A stretch of DNA of 64,000 nucleotides. Origin: Burkholderiales bacterium. Lineage in GTDB: Bacteria; Pseudomonadota; Gammaproteobacteria; Burkholderiales; SG8-41. The position numbers and the translations under genes are program-made. The stretch is from contig DATAJS010000013.1 of the NCBI GenBank assembly GCA_036262035.1, positions 310,001-374,000 on the forward strand, in the 5' to 3' direction. Positions 1-8,396 of the stretch are shown here, one piece after another. The notes below the pieces were generated by a model. The model was not told the origin of the DNA, did not search any database, and saw only the letters and a program-made list of their open reading frames with translations. Positions within the stretch are counted from its first letter, which is position 1. Every line of letters begins with the position of its first letter.

Positions 1-549
1 GACGTGCGCACCAACGTGCTCGCGCTCGCGGCGCTCAACGTGTGGCGCCGTCCGCTGCCGCAGGTGCTGAAGGAATACGTGTTCGATCCGATCGGCGCGT
101 CGAACACCTGGCGCTGGTTCGGCTACGAGAACTCGTGGATCGTGCTCGACGGCCTGCCGGTGCAGTCGGTCAGCGGCGGCGGCCACTGGGGCGGCGGGAT
201 GTACATCAACGCCTACGATATGGCGCGCTTCGGCTATCTCGGGCTCAATCGCGGACGCTGGAAGGAACGCCAGGTGATCCCCGAATCGTGGATCGAGCTC
301 GCGCTGACGCCGACGCCGGTGCAGCCGTCTTACGGCTTCATGAACTGGTACAACAACAAGGACGGCAACCTGCTTGCGAGCGCGCCGCGCAGCGCGTTCG
401 GGCACCGCGGCGTCGGCGACAACTTCATCTACGTCGACCCGCAGAACGATGTCGTCGCGGTGCTGCGGTGGATACAGCGGGAGAAGACGGACGAGTTCGT
501 CAGACGCTTGCTCGACGCCCTTCAATGCCCCGCTTTCGCCTCGCCGTGA
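1..549 (+). CDS. Serine hydrolase of the beta-lactamase (class C-like) family, 3' part only
   Basis: The reading frame is open from the first base, so the N-terminus, including the expected SxxK nucleophile, lies upstream of the window. The visible part shows the C-terminal half of the penicillin-binding/class C fold: a PIGAS-type segment, a glycine-rich GGGHWGGG stretch followed by YINAYDMARFGYL, and a GHRG segment where the KTG-like triad is expected. Members hydrolyse esters or D-amino-acid peptides and are usually periplasmic; substrate cannot be told. Its last 28 bases overlap the end of the convergent cytochrome c gene. Confidence 0.8.
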   Translation, partial: DVRTNVLALAALNVWRRPLPQVLKEYVFDPIGASNTWRWFGYENSWIVLDGLPVQSVSGGGHWGGGMYINAYDMARFGYLGLNRGRWKERQVIPESWIELALTPTPVQPSYGFMNWYNNKDGNLLASAPRSAFGHRGVGDNFIYVDPQNDVVAVLRWIQREKTDEFVRRLLDALQCPAFASP

Positions 550-1331
550 CGGGCGTAATACTCGGCCACCTCGTCGATCTCCGCCGCGCTCATCTCGCGC
601 GCCATGTTGCGCATCTGCGCATGGCTGTCGTTGCGGCGCGCGCCTGACGCGAAGCGCTTGAGCTGGTCGACGAGGTACTGCTTCGGCATTCCTTCGAGCC
701 ACGGCGTGCCGGGCTTGCGATCGATGCCGCCGTGGCAGGACGCGCACGGCGCGATGTTGCGCAGCGGATCTCCGACCCTGACCAGCGCGGGCGCGGGCTC
801 GTCGTAAGGCCGCGGCGCGCGGCGGGTCTTCTCGAGCGACGCGTAGTACGCTGCGAGATCGTTGATCTCCCCGGCCGAGAGCCTCGTCGCGAGCGCCTGC
901 ATGATCGTGCTCTCGCGGTCGCCGTTCTTGTAATCGAGCAGCTGCTTCACCATCACGTCGCGATACTGTCCCGCGAGGTTCGGCGTGTCCGCCGCGCTCA
1001 CGCCCTGCGCACCGTGGCACATGGTGCACTGCTGGATCGCGAGCGAGCCGCCGCGGCCGATCGCTTCGGGCGACTCGACCCGCGTCATCGATTGATCCAG
1101 CACCACGCGCGTCGTGCGCGTGGGAGGCGCGGACGGCTCGCCGGATCCCCATTTCGTCGGCACGCCCGCCGCACGGCAGATCGCCGCCCACAGGCCGTCT
1201 GCGGTGTAGTCCTTCTGCACCGACGGCAGGACGAGAAAGCCGACGGCGAACGAGACCACGACGAGCACGACCAGCCATACGACGCTCGAGCGGCCGGCGC
1301 GGTCGTTCGCGTTGTTGACGTTGTCGCTCAT
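522..1331 (-). CDS. Membrane-anchored dihaem cytochrome c (c4-like)
   Basis: A 269-residue protein with an N-terminal membrane anchor (about residues 17-35) and two CxxCH haem sites (CTMCH and CASCH), each in a class I cytochrome c domain, as in cytochrome c4. It should pass electrons on the periplasmic face. The start ATG overlaps the stop of the oxidase subunit I gene (ATGA), so it is translationally coupled and probably an oxidase electron donor or subunit. The longer open frame that runs on across the oxidase gene is a shadow. Confidence 0.85.
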   Translation of the reverse strand: MSDNVNNANDRAGRSSVVWLVVLVVVSFAVGFLVLPSVQKDYTADGLWAAICRAAGVPTKWGSGEPSAPPTRTTRVVLDQSMTRVESPEAIGRGGSLAIQQCTMCHGAQGVSAADTPNLAGQYRDVMVKQLLDYKNGDRESTIMQALATRLSAGEINDLAAYYASLEKTRRAPRPYDEPAPALVRVGDPLRNIAPCASCHGGIDRKPGTPWLEGMPKQYLVDQLKRFASGARRNDSHAQMRNMAREMSAAEIDEVAEYYARHGEAKAGH

Positions 1332-2947
1332 CGGTCGCCGATCCGGATCGCGGGCACCGAGGTATCCGGAAGCGTCGCAAGCTGCACGATCGGGAAACCG
1401 TAGTTCGTGATCGTCAGCCCGATCATCATCGCGACCCACAGCGCGAAGCCGTTGAGCAGCGCGGGCGCGCGCACCGGCAGGTGCAGCGGCACGCTGAACC
1501 GGTATTCGCCGGGATCGGCCGCGCCGCGTTTTGCGGTCGCGAGGATGTAGATGAAGAGGAACGCCGAGACGACGAGCGCGAGCCCGCCGAACGTCGAAGC
1601 GACGACGGTCCACGCCTGCGGCTGGAGCGCGGGATGGGTGTAGTCGTAGTACGCCATGCGCCGCGGCATGCCGAGGAGGCCCACCCAGTGCCACGGCATC
1701 GTCAGCACCATCATGCCGACGAACCACAGCCAGAGCTGCACCCGCATGAGGCCCCGCGGCAGCGGCGCGCAGCGCGTGAGCTGCGGCCACAGGTCGTAGG
1801 CGACGACGAAATACATGATGACGATCGCGCCGGCGAAGATCAGGTGGAAGTGGCCGGTCACCCACTGGGTGTTGTGGATCGTCTCGTTGAGCTGGTAGCT
1901 CATGTTGACGAGGCCGCCGGCGCCGCCGAAGCCGAGCATGACGAAAGCGAACGTGACCGCGAGCATGAACGGCTCGTCCCACGGCAATGCCTTCACCCAG
2001 CCGAGCGCGCCCTTGCCGCCGCGCAGCCGCGCCGCGATCTCGACCGAGGCGACGATGGTGAACACCGTCAGCAGCGTCGGCACCGACACCATCGCGGTCA
2101 GCGTCGCATGCACGAACTTGAAGCCCGCGCCGACCTGCGGATCGGCGAAGAGATGATGGATGCCGATCGGCATCGAGAACACCAGGAACAGCACGAAGGC
2201 GACGCGTCCCATGGTATCGCTGTAGAGCCGCCCGCCGATCGCGCGCGGCACGATCGTGTAGAACGCGATATACGCGGGCATCAGCCAGAAATACACGATC
2301 GCGTGCAGCGTCCACGAGAAGAAGACGCGCGCGAGTCCCGCATCGATCGTGTCCTTGAGCCCCAGCGCGACCGGCAGGATCAGCACCAGCACTTCGGTCG
2401 CCGCGCCGACCGACGTCCATACCCAGAGATACGCGCCGGCGACGTTGCCGAACATGGCGAGCGGCACGGTCTCGCCCGGATGCGCCTTCTTCCACGCGTG
2501 CAGGTTGATCGACATCAGCGCGACCCAGAACCACGAGCCGACGACGACCAGCACGATGCCCAGATAGAAGAACACGTTCGCGATCATCGGCGGATAGAAC
2601 GTGTAGAGCACCGACGCCTGGCCGAGCGCGATCGGCGTCGCCGCCGTCACGGTCCCGATCACCACGAGCCAGAACCCGGCCCACGCCCAGCGCAAACCGA
2701 TCAGCGCCTGCTTGAGCGAGAGCTCGGTGAGCGCGTAGCCGAAGCCCATCGCCACCAGCGTCGGCATCACGTAGCCCATCACGACGCCGTGGCCCGTCAC
2801 CGAGCGGTAGTAATGCTCGGGATTGTTGACCCATTGCGCGAGCGGGCTGCGCACGAACATCTGCCATTCGCCGAGCACGATCGCGGCTCCGAACGCGACG
2901 AACGCGACCCAGAAGTGGGCGAGGACCAGCTTTCTAGCGACGAACAC
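1328..2947 (-). CDS. Type-B (ba3-like) haem-copper cytochrome c oxidase subunit I
   Basis: A 539-residue polytopic membrane protein, the catalytic subunit that reduces O2 to water. The ligand set is complete and follows the Thermus ba3 pattern: low-spin haem His53 (TGHG) and His368, high-spin haem His366 (TGHFH), CuB His215 with Tyr219 in HAIVY (expected His-Tyr cross-link) and His264-His265. The short spacing and lack of the A-type DxxxE channel motif put it in the B family. It overlaps subunit II by 14 bases upstream and the dihaem cytochrome downstream. B-type oxidases generally have high oxygen affinity, and some reduce NO slowly. Confidence 0.93.
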   Translation of the reverse strand: MFVARKLVLAHFWVAFVAFGAAIVLGEWQMFVRSPLAQWVNNPEHYYRSVTGHGVVMGYVMPTLVAMGFGYALTELSLKQALIGLRWAWAGFWLVVIGTVTAATPIALGQASVLYTFYPPMIANVFFYLGIVLVVVGSWFWVALMSINLHAWKKAHPGETVPLAMFGNVAGAYLWVWTSVGAATEVLVLILPVALGLKDTIDAGLARVFFSWTLHAIVYFWLMPAYIAFYTIVPRAIGGRLYSDTMGRVAFVLFLVFSMPIGIHHLFADPQVGAGFKFVHATLTAMVSVPTLLTVFTIVASVEIAARLRGGKGALGWVKALPWDEPFMLAVTFAFVMLGFGGAGGLVNMSYQLNETIHNTQWVTGHFHLIFAGAIVIMYFVVAYDLWPQLTRCAPLPRGLMRVQLWLWFVGMMVLTMPWHWVGLLGMPRRMAYYDYTHPALQPQAWTVVASTFGGLALVVSAFLFIYILATAKRGAADPGEYRFSVPLHLPVRAPALLNGFALWVAMMIGLTITNYGFPIVQLATLPDTSVPAIRIGDR

Positions 2948-3479
2948 AGGAGAGCCTTTCGCCGTTGCGCGCGCGGGAGAGGAACTCGTCGCGCGGGATC
3001 ACCTGCACGCGCGCCCACATCGCTTCGTGGCCGGTGCCGCAGTATTCGTGGCACGGCATGAGCTGCTCGCCGGCGGTGTGGAAAGTCGTGGTGAACGTCG
3101 CCACGAATCCCGGTATGAGCATCACGTTGGCGTTGGTCGTGCCGACGATGAAGCCGTGCACGACGTCGGTGGCGGTGCCGCGGAACGTCACCGGCATGGC
3201 CGCCGGCACGACGATGCACTGCGGCTCGAACGAGTACTGCTGCGCGATCAGTCGCACCATCGCCTTGCCGTCGGGCGTCAGCGTGGTGCCGAGATTCGAT
3301 TCGACGAACTCGCCCGAGACGTGCAGCGTGCGCGGATCGATCGTCTCGACGCGCGACGGCGGCATCGACGCCCAGTGGATGCCGGTGACGATCATCATCA
3401 GCACGAGCACCGCGATGGTGCCCCCGACGATGTAGGCCCACCGCCGCTCGGCCGCGACGGCGACGTGCTCGGCGCTCAT
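2934..3479 (-). CDS. Cytochrome c oxidase subunit II with CuA site (ba3 type)
   Basis: A 181-residue protein with one N-terminal transmembrane helix (about residues 16-35) and a periplasmic cupredoxin domain. The CuA ligands are visible: a His in VVHGF, then CHEYCGTGHEAM containing both Cys, the second His and the Met. It takes electrons from cytochrome c and passes them to subunit I. Single-helix subunit II is typical of B-type oxidases; A-type ones have two helices. Its ATG overlaps the stop of the small upstream subunit. Confidence 0.93.
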   Translation of the reverse strand: MSAEHVAVAAERRWAYIVGGTIAVLVLMMIVTGIHWASMPPSRVETIDPRTLHVSGEFVESNLGTTLTPDGKAMVRLIAQQYSFEPQCIVVPAAMPVTFRGTATDVVHGFIVGTTNANVMLIPGFVATFTTTFHTAGEQLMPCHEYCGTGHEAMWARVQVIPRDEFLSRARNGERLSCVRR

Positions 3480-3640
3480 TGCACCGCACCTCGCGGCAGG
3501 TAGACGAAGACGTAGAACGCGAAATAGATCGCGACCACGATCGCCGTCGCGATACCCGCCACGGCGAACGTACCCGACGGGCCGCGGCTCGCGATCTCCT
3601 CGACGCGCCGGTCTTCTTCTTCCTGATCGCTGTCGCTCAT
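3476..3640 (-). CDS. Small single-helix oxidase subunit (subunit IIa-like)
   Basis: A 54-residue protein: an acidic/basic soluble N-terminus (MSDSDQEEEDRR), then one transmembrane helix from about residue 22 to 48 rich in Ala, Val, Ile and Tyr. The stop overlaps the ATG of subunit II, so the two are coupled. The size, topology and position match the single-helix subunit IIa (CbaD-like) of ba3 oxidases, which fills the place of the missing second helix of subunit II. The assignment rests on context rather than a recognised motif. Confidence 0.7.
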   Translation of the reverse strand: MSDSDQEEEDRRVEEIASRGPSGTFAVAGIATAIVVAIYFAFYVFVYLPRGAVQ

Positions 3641-3650
3641 CGATGCACTC

Positions 3651-4937
3651 TCATTCGGGCAGGAGCTTGCGCAGCTCGTTGGTCTGCGCGGGCGTGACCG
3701 GCGTGCCGGTGTTCCCCCACGCGACGCGGATGTAGGTGACGACCGCGGAGGCTTCGTCGTCGTTCAGGATGTGCGCGAAAGGCGGCATGCCGTGAGGCCG
3801 CGGGTTCTTGCGCGTGCCCGGCGGATAGCCGCCGTTCAGCACCATGCGTATCGAGTTGACCGGCGAGGCCATGGTGATCGACTGGTTGCCGGCGAGCGGC
3901 GGATACATCGGGGGCATGCCCTTGCCGTCGCTGCCGTGGCACATGCGGCATTGCGTTTCGTAAACCTTGCGCCCGAGCTCCATCACCGCCGGCTGCACGA
4001 GGCGCTCGCTGCTTTCGATCGGCGGCCCCGAATCGCGCTGAGGCAGCGACTTGAGATAGACGGCCATCGCCAAGGCGTCCTCGTCGGAGAGGTATTGCAG
4101 GCTGTTGTAGACGACCTCGGCCATCGGCCCGTACACCGTGCCGCGATGGGACACGCCGACCTGCAGCAAATCCGCGATCTCTTTCAGGCTCCAGTTGCCG
4201 AGCCCGGCTTCGCGGTTCGACGTGAGCGAAGGCGCGTACCAGTTCTGGTTCGGGATCATGCCGCCTTCGAACTCCTTCGACTCGCTGCTGCCGCCGAGCA
4301 CGTTGATCGCGGTATGGCACATCGAGCAGTGGCCGAGCCCCTCGACCAGGTACGCACCGCGGTTCCACTGCGCGGTCTGCCTGGGATCGGGGACGTACTC
4401 GCCTTCCTTGAAGTACAGGGCCCGCCAGCCGACGAGGAGCTCGCGCTTGTTGTAGGGGAACCTCAATTCGTGCGGGCGATTCTTCTGGTGCACCGGCGCG
4501 ACCGACTGGAGATAGGCGAAGATCGCGTCGCTGTCCTCGCGCGTGACCTTGGTGTAGGACGCGAACGGCATCGCGGGGTAGAGCAGCGAGCCGTCGCGCG
4601 AGATGCCCGTGTGCATCATCCGGTAGAACTCGTCGGCGCTCCACTTGCCGATGCCGGTCTCTTCGTCGGGCGTGATGTTGGGCGCGTAAATATTCCCGAA
4701 AGGGGTCGGCATGGCACGGCCGCCCGCGAACGGAATGCCGGCCGGCGCGGTATGGCACGCGACGCAATCGCCCGCACGCGCGAGGTACTCGCCCTTGTTG
4801 ATGACCAGCGTCGTCGCATTGACGGCGCCGCCGCCGCCGCGCGACGGCAGCGCGCCGGGCTTCAAGGCCCACCACGCCGCCAGCGTCATGCCGACGACGA
4901 CCAGCAGCACGAGCACGAAACCGGCGAGCTTGGCCAT
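3651..4937 (-). CDS. Membrane-anchored trihaem cytochrome c (alcohol dehydrogenase cytochrome subunit-like)
   Basis: A 428-residue protein with an N-terminal hydrophobic anchor (about residues 5-25) and three CxxCH sites (CVACH, CSMCH, CRMCH) in three cytochrome c domains. This is the architecture of the cytochrome subunit of membrane alcohol/gluconate dehydrogenases. No dehydrogenase flavo- or quinoprotein subunit is nearby. The gene sits 10 bases upstream of the small oxidase subunit, so here it probably feeds electrons to the ba3 oxidase. The Ala/Pro-rich C-terminus ends in LRKLLPE. Confidence 0.88.
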   Translation of the reverse strand: MAKLAGFVLVLLVVVGMTLAAWWALKPGALPSRGGGGAVNATTLVINKGEYLARAGDCVACHTAPAGIPFAGGRAMPTPFGNIYAPNITPDEETGIGKWSADEFYRMMHTGISRDGSLLYPAMPFASYTKVTREDSDAIFAYLQSVAPVHQKNRPHELRFPYNKRELLVGWRALYFKEGEYVPDPRQTAQWNRGAYLVEGLGHCSMCHTAINVLGGSSESKEFEGGMIPNQNWYAPSLTSNREAGLGNWSLKEIADLLQVGVSHRGTVYGPMAEVVYNSLQYLSDEDALAMAVYLKSLPQRDSGPPIESSERLVQPAVMELGRKVYETQCRMCHGSDGKGMPPMYPPLAGNQSITMASPVNSIRMVLNGGYPPGTRKNPRPHGMPPFAHILNDDEASAVVTYIRVAWGNTGTPVTPAQTNELRKLLPE

Positions 4938-4938
4938 G

Positions 4939-5658
4939 CTACTTCTGGCTCCCGCAGGAAAAAGGCATGCGCACGAGGTTCGACGATTCCGGCGACGGGT
5001 CCTTCGGCGCGCTCTGCTGCCCGAGCCACACCGAGACCGCGGCGATGTCGGCGTCGGACAGACGCGAGGCGATGCGCTTCATGCAGTCGGGCTCGGCGGC
5101 ACGGCGCTCGCCGACGCGCCACCGCGTGAGCTGCGCGGCGATGTAGGCCGGACGCAGACCGACGAGACCCGGAATGCCCGGCTCCATTCCGGTCAGTCCG
5201 GCGCCGTGACAGGCCACGCACGCGGGTATGCCTTTGCTCGGGTCTCCTGTGGTCACGACCGCCTGCCCGCGCGCGAGCACGGGCGGCTGCACGGTGAGCG
5301 CTTCGCTCGCGACGAACGGCGGGCGCTGCTTGGCGAAATACTCCGCCATCTCGCGCAGATAGCTGTTCGGGAGATACGCGACGAGGTAGTTCATCGGCGC
5401 GTAACGGCGGGTGCCGTCGCGGAACGCGATCAACTGGTTGTAGAGATAACCGGCGGGCTTGCCCGCGATGCGCGGGAAGTAACCGTTGCGGGTGCCCTGC
5501 CCGCTCTGACCGTGGCAGGTCACGCAGCCTTGCACCCGCGCTTCCATCGAGTCGACATCCTTGAAAGCGGGCAGCGCGTCGTCCTGCGCGGCGGATGACG
5601 GCGCCATGACGCAACACGCAAGGAGGCAGACAGCGACGACGGACGAACGGAGTTTCAT
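4939..5658 (-). CDS. Periplasmic dihaem cytochrome c
   Basis: 239 residues from the chosen ATG, which gives a clean Sec signal peptide (MKLRSS, hydrophobic core, SSAAQ cleavage region). An upstream in-frame ATG at 5751 would only add a non-signal leader. Two CxxCH motifs (CVTCH, CVACH) mark two class I cytochrome c domains, again c4-like. It is the first gene of the minus-strand oxidase cluster, one base from the trihaem cytochrome gene. It probably starts about 105 bases from the FNR-type box. No strong Shine-Dalgarno is visible. Confidence 0.82.
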   Translation of the reverse strand: MKLRSSVVAVCLLACCVMAPSSAAQDDALPAFKDVDSMEARVQGCVTCHGQSGQGTRNGYFPRIAGKPAGYLYNQLIAFRDGTRRYAPMNYLVAYLPNSYLREMAEYFAKQRPPFVASEALTVQPPVLARGQAVVTTGDPSKGIPACVACHGAGLTGMEPGIPGLVGLRPAYIAAQLTRWRVGERRAAEPDCMKRIASRLSDADIAAVSVWLGQQSAPKDPSPESSNLVRMPFSCGSQK

Positions 5659-5762
5659 GACGGGGCGGCCGGCGCAGGGTACGCAAGCGGTATGCCCGCG
5701 CAGTCGACCGGCACGTTCACCACACGGTTGTCGAAATGCATCACTGTTCACTCGGCCGCGGC

Positions 5763-5811
5763 TTGATCTGGATCAAATCTGTCTGGGCCCGGATCCATTC
5801 TAATGAGGTTC
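5763..5811 (+). promoter_or_regulatory. FNR/ANR box with class II promoter geometry for the nor operon
   Basis: TTGATCTGGATCAA at 5763-5776 is a perfect match to the FNR/ANR/DNR consensus TTGAT-N4-ATCAA. A TCTAAT hexamer at 5799-5804 fits a -10 element. With a start near 5811 the box centre falls at -41.5, the classic class II activation position. The box is symmetric and could also act on the divergent cytochrome/oxidase cluster. The rest of the 5659-5937 gap holds no gene that I can support. Confidence 0.8.
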
Positions 5812-5937
5812 GGCGCTCATGTCGTTGGCATGATGCTTGCTACAAGCGGTCGGTTTTTCGCGGCGAGGAGACGTAAAAAAACTCTACAGCCGTCGCCACG
5901 ACGCGAACGCAGTCAATAACGCAGAGGAGGAATCGCG

Positions 5938-6072
5938 ATGAACGAGTCGACCGGCGAGCCTTTTTTCACGGCCTTGAAAATCCTGAGCTGGGTGGCGCTC
6001 GCGGCGGCGCTCGGCGCGATCGTGTACGCAGCGTCCATGGCGCTGCGCTACTGGCCCGGCATCGGCGTTTGA
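5938..6072 (+). CDS. Small single-helix membrane protein at the head of the nor operon
   Basis: A 44-residue protein with a strong Shine-Dalgarno (GAGGAGG, 7 bases before ATG) and one transmembrane helix from about residue 14 to 35, followed by RYWPGIGV. It lies 13 bases before norC on the same strand, downstream of the FNR-type promoter. I do not recognise a family. Context suggests an accessory or assembly subunit of the nitric oxide reductase, but this is inference. Confidence 0.65.
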   Translation: MNESTGEPFFTALKILSWVALAAALGAIVYAASMALRYWPGIGV

Positions 6073-6085
6073 ACGCGGAGGCCAC

Positions 6086-6958
6086 ATGAATCGCAGGCAG
6101 ACACGTCTCTTCGCGATCGTCTCGACCGCCATCGCGGTCGTCGTTTTCCTCGGCATGACGATCGACAGCCACCGGCAATTCCCCAAGCTCACCAACGAGG
6201 ACGCCATCACGCCCGAGGTTCTCGCGGGCAAAACGGTGTGGCACAAGTACAACTGCACCAACTGCCATACGCTGCTCGGCGAGGGTGCTTACTACGCGCC
6301 CGACCTCACGAAGATCGCGGCGCAGCGCGGGCGTGAATACCTGCGCGCGTTCATCAAGGATCCCGCCGCTTTCTATGACGAGCAGAAATATCGCCGCGTG
6401 ATGCCGAAGCAGGGACTGTCGGATCGGGAGATCGACGACGTCATCACGTTCCTCACATGGATTTCGAAGATCGATACCCAGGGATGGCCGCCGCGCCCGA
6501 TACTCGTGTCGGGCTCGGCCATTCCCGGAGCCAACCTCGCCACGGCGACGCCGGTGCCGCCGGGCACGGGCACCGCGCCGACGCCGCCGGTTCCCGGAGC
6601 GGAAAAACCCACGCCCGCGTCGGACGAGCCGGTCGCGCGCGGCCAGGCCTTGTTCAACAACGCCTCCTCGGGCTGCTTCGCGTGCCACTCGGTCGCGCCA
6701 GGGGTCAATCTCGCCGGCCCGACGCTCGCCGGCATCGGCACCCGCGCCGAGGCGACGCTGAAGAACCCCGCCTATAAAGGCGCCGCGAAAGATGCCGTCG
6801 GCTATGTGCGCGAGTCGATCACCGATCCGCACGCCTACCTCGTTCCGGGCGCGACGTATTCGGCGAACGGCCGCTCGTTCATGCCGGATCACTTCGGCAA
6901 GACGCTCCAACCGGCGCAGATCGACGATCTGGTCGCGTATCTAACAACGTTGAAATAG
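6086..6958 (+). CDS. norC: Nitric oxide reductase cytochrome c subunit fused to a second cytochrome c domain
   Basis: 290 residues, about twice the usual NorC length. Residues 1-143 are NorC: an N-terminal membrane anchor, haem site CTNCH (57-61), the LLGEGAYYAPDLT stretch and Met106 as likely axial ligand. A Pro/Ala/Thr-rich linker (about 144-182) leads to a second class I cytochrome c domain with CFACH (197-201) and probable ligand Met266. NorC delivers electrons to NorB for 2 NO to N2O. The extra haem domain may replace a soluble donor. Downstream norB follows after 16 bases. Confidence 0.9.
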   Translation: MNRRQTRLFAIVSTAIAVVVFLGMTIDSHRQFPKLTNEDAITPEVLAGKTVWHKYNCTNCHTLLGEGAYYAPDLTKIAAQRGREYLRAFIKDPAAFYDEQKYRRVMPKQGLSDREIDDVITFLTWISKIDTQGWPPRPILVSGSAIPGANLATATPVPPGTGTAPTPPVPGAEKPTPASDEPVARGQALFNNASSGCFACHSVAPGVNLAGPTLAGIGTRAEATLKNPAYKGAAKDAVGYVRESITDPHAYLVPGATYSANGRSFMPDHFGKTLQPAQIDDLVAYLTTLK

Positions 6959-6974
6959 GTCGGGGAGAGGCAAC

Positions 6975-8396
6975 ATGCGCTACCGCTCGCAATCCGTCGC
7001 TTACTGGTATTTCGCTCTTGCCATGGTGCTCTTCGGGCTCCAGCTCGCCTTCGGCCTGCTCGCCGCCACGAAGTATCTCGGTCCCGACCCGCTGCTGAAC
7101 GTGCTTCCGTTCGACATCGCCAAGGTCATCCACACCAACCTGCTCGTGGTCTGGGTACTGACCGGGTTCATGGGCGCGGCATACTGGGTGGTGCCGGAAG
7201 AGTCGCGCACCGAGCTCTACAGCACGAAGCTCGCGTACTGGCAGCTCGCGCTGTGGGCGGTGATGGGAGTCACCGCGATCATCGGCTACTTCTTCCGCTA
7301 CGGCACCGGGACGAAGCTCCTGGAGCAGCCGATCCCTCACAAGATCGTCATCATCATCGTGATGCTGATGTTCCTGTACAACATGATCATGACGGTGCGC
7401 AAAGGCAGCCGCTTCACGACCACCGAAGGCGTGCTGCTGGGCGGCATCGGTCTCGCGGCAATCCTCTATCTGCCGGCGCTGATCGATTTCGACAACTACA
7501 CCGTCGGCACCTTCTACCGGTGGTGGACGATCCACCTCTGGGTCGAAGGCGTCTGGGAGATGATCCAGGGAAGCCTGCTCGCCTACCTCCTCATCCGCCT
7601 CACCGGCGCCGATCGGGAAGTGATGGAGAAGTGGCTGTACGTCATCGTCGGGCTCGTGTTCATCGCCGGCGTCATCGGTACCGCGCACCATTACTACTGG
7701 ATCGGCGTGCCGCACTACTGGCTGCCGATCGGCGGCTTTTTCAGCGCGCTCGAGCCGGTCGCGCTCGTCGGCATGGCGATCTATGCGTACTCGGCGCTGA
7801 GACGCTCGGGTCTGCAGCACCCGAACACGCTCGCGCTGCACTGGACCGTGGGCAGCGCCGTCTTCACCATGTTCGGGGCCGGGCTGCTGGGGCTCGCGCA
7901 CACGTGGCCGTCGGTGAACAAATGGACGCACGGCACGCTCATCACCGCCATGCACGGCCACGCCGCGTTCTACGGGGCGTACGCGATGATCGTGCTTGCG
8001 GTGATCGCCTACGCGCTGCCGACGCTGACCGAAAACCGGCCCGCGAGCGAGACGCCGCAGCCGGCGGAGGCGCCCGCCGAGCTCGGCCACACGCTGGGCT
8101 ACTGGGCATTCTGGCTCCAGCTCGCCGGCATGTTCGGAATGACGATCTCGTTCGCCACCGCCGGCATCGGCCAGGTATATCTGGAGCGGATTCTCGGCGT
8201 CGGCTTTCTCGAGACGCAGCTCAAGATCCAGGTGCATTTCCTCATGCTGATCGGCACCGCGACCCTGTTCGTGATCGGCGGCGTGCTCTATATCTACGAC
8301 TTCTTCAGGACGCGGCCGCGCTTCCGGGTAGTCGCCGACGACGCAGCCGAGGCCGGCCGCGCATCCCCGGCCGCGCGAGGTCCCGCGCCGGCATGA
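6975..8396 (+). CDS. norB: Nitric oxide reductase catalytic subunit (cNOR)
   Basis: 473 residues, a 12-helix haem-copper superfamily member carrying non-haem FeB. All catalytic residues are present with a constant offset from the Pseudomonas enzyme: haem b His53 and His329, haem b3 His327, FeB His187, His238 and His239, plus Glu191 in HLWVE and Glu195. It reduces NO to N2O in the cytoplasmic membrane. The N-terminus lacks the 14-helix extension of quinol-dependent NorZ, consistent with the separate norC. Its TGA overlaps the ATG of norQ. Confidence 0.96.
   Translation: MRYRSQSVAYWYFALAMVLFGLQLAFGLLAATKYLGPDPLLNVLPFDIAKVIHTNLLVVWVLTGFMGAAYWVVPEESRTELYSTKLAYWQLALWAVMGVTAIIGYFFRYGTGTKLLEQPIPHKIVIIIVMLMFLYNMIMTVRKGSRFTTTEGVLLGGIGLAAILYLPALIDFDNYTVGTFYRWWTIHLWVEGVWEMIQGSLLAYLLIRLTGADREVMEKWLYVIVGLVFIAGVIGTAHHYYWIGVPHYWLPIGGFFSALEPVALVGMAIYAYSALRRSGLQHPNTLALHWTVGSAVFTMFGAGLLGLAHTWPSVNKWTHGTLITAMHGHAAFYGAYAMIVLAVIAYALPTLTENRPASETPQPAEAPAELGHTLGYWAFWLQLAGMFGMTISFATAGIGQVYLERILGVGFLETQLKIQVHFLMLIGTATLFVIGGVLYIYDFFRTRPRFRVVADDAAEAGRASPAARGPAPA

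Noticed and set aside
522-2867. A 781-codon minus-strand frame crossing the oxidase subunit I gene
   Set aside because: Only its last 269 codons code for the cytochrome c; the upstream part is Arg/Ala-rich shadow of the oxidase gene in another frame.
1481-3061. A long plus-strand frame opposite oxidase subunit I
   Set aside because: Its translation is His/Arg/Glu-rich low-complexity of the kind produced by reading GC-rich genes antisense; the opposite strand has full catalytic motifs.
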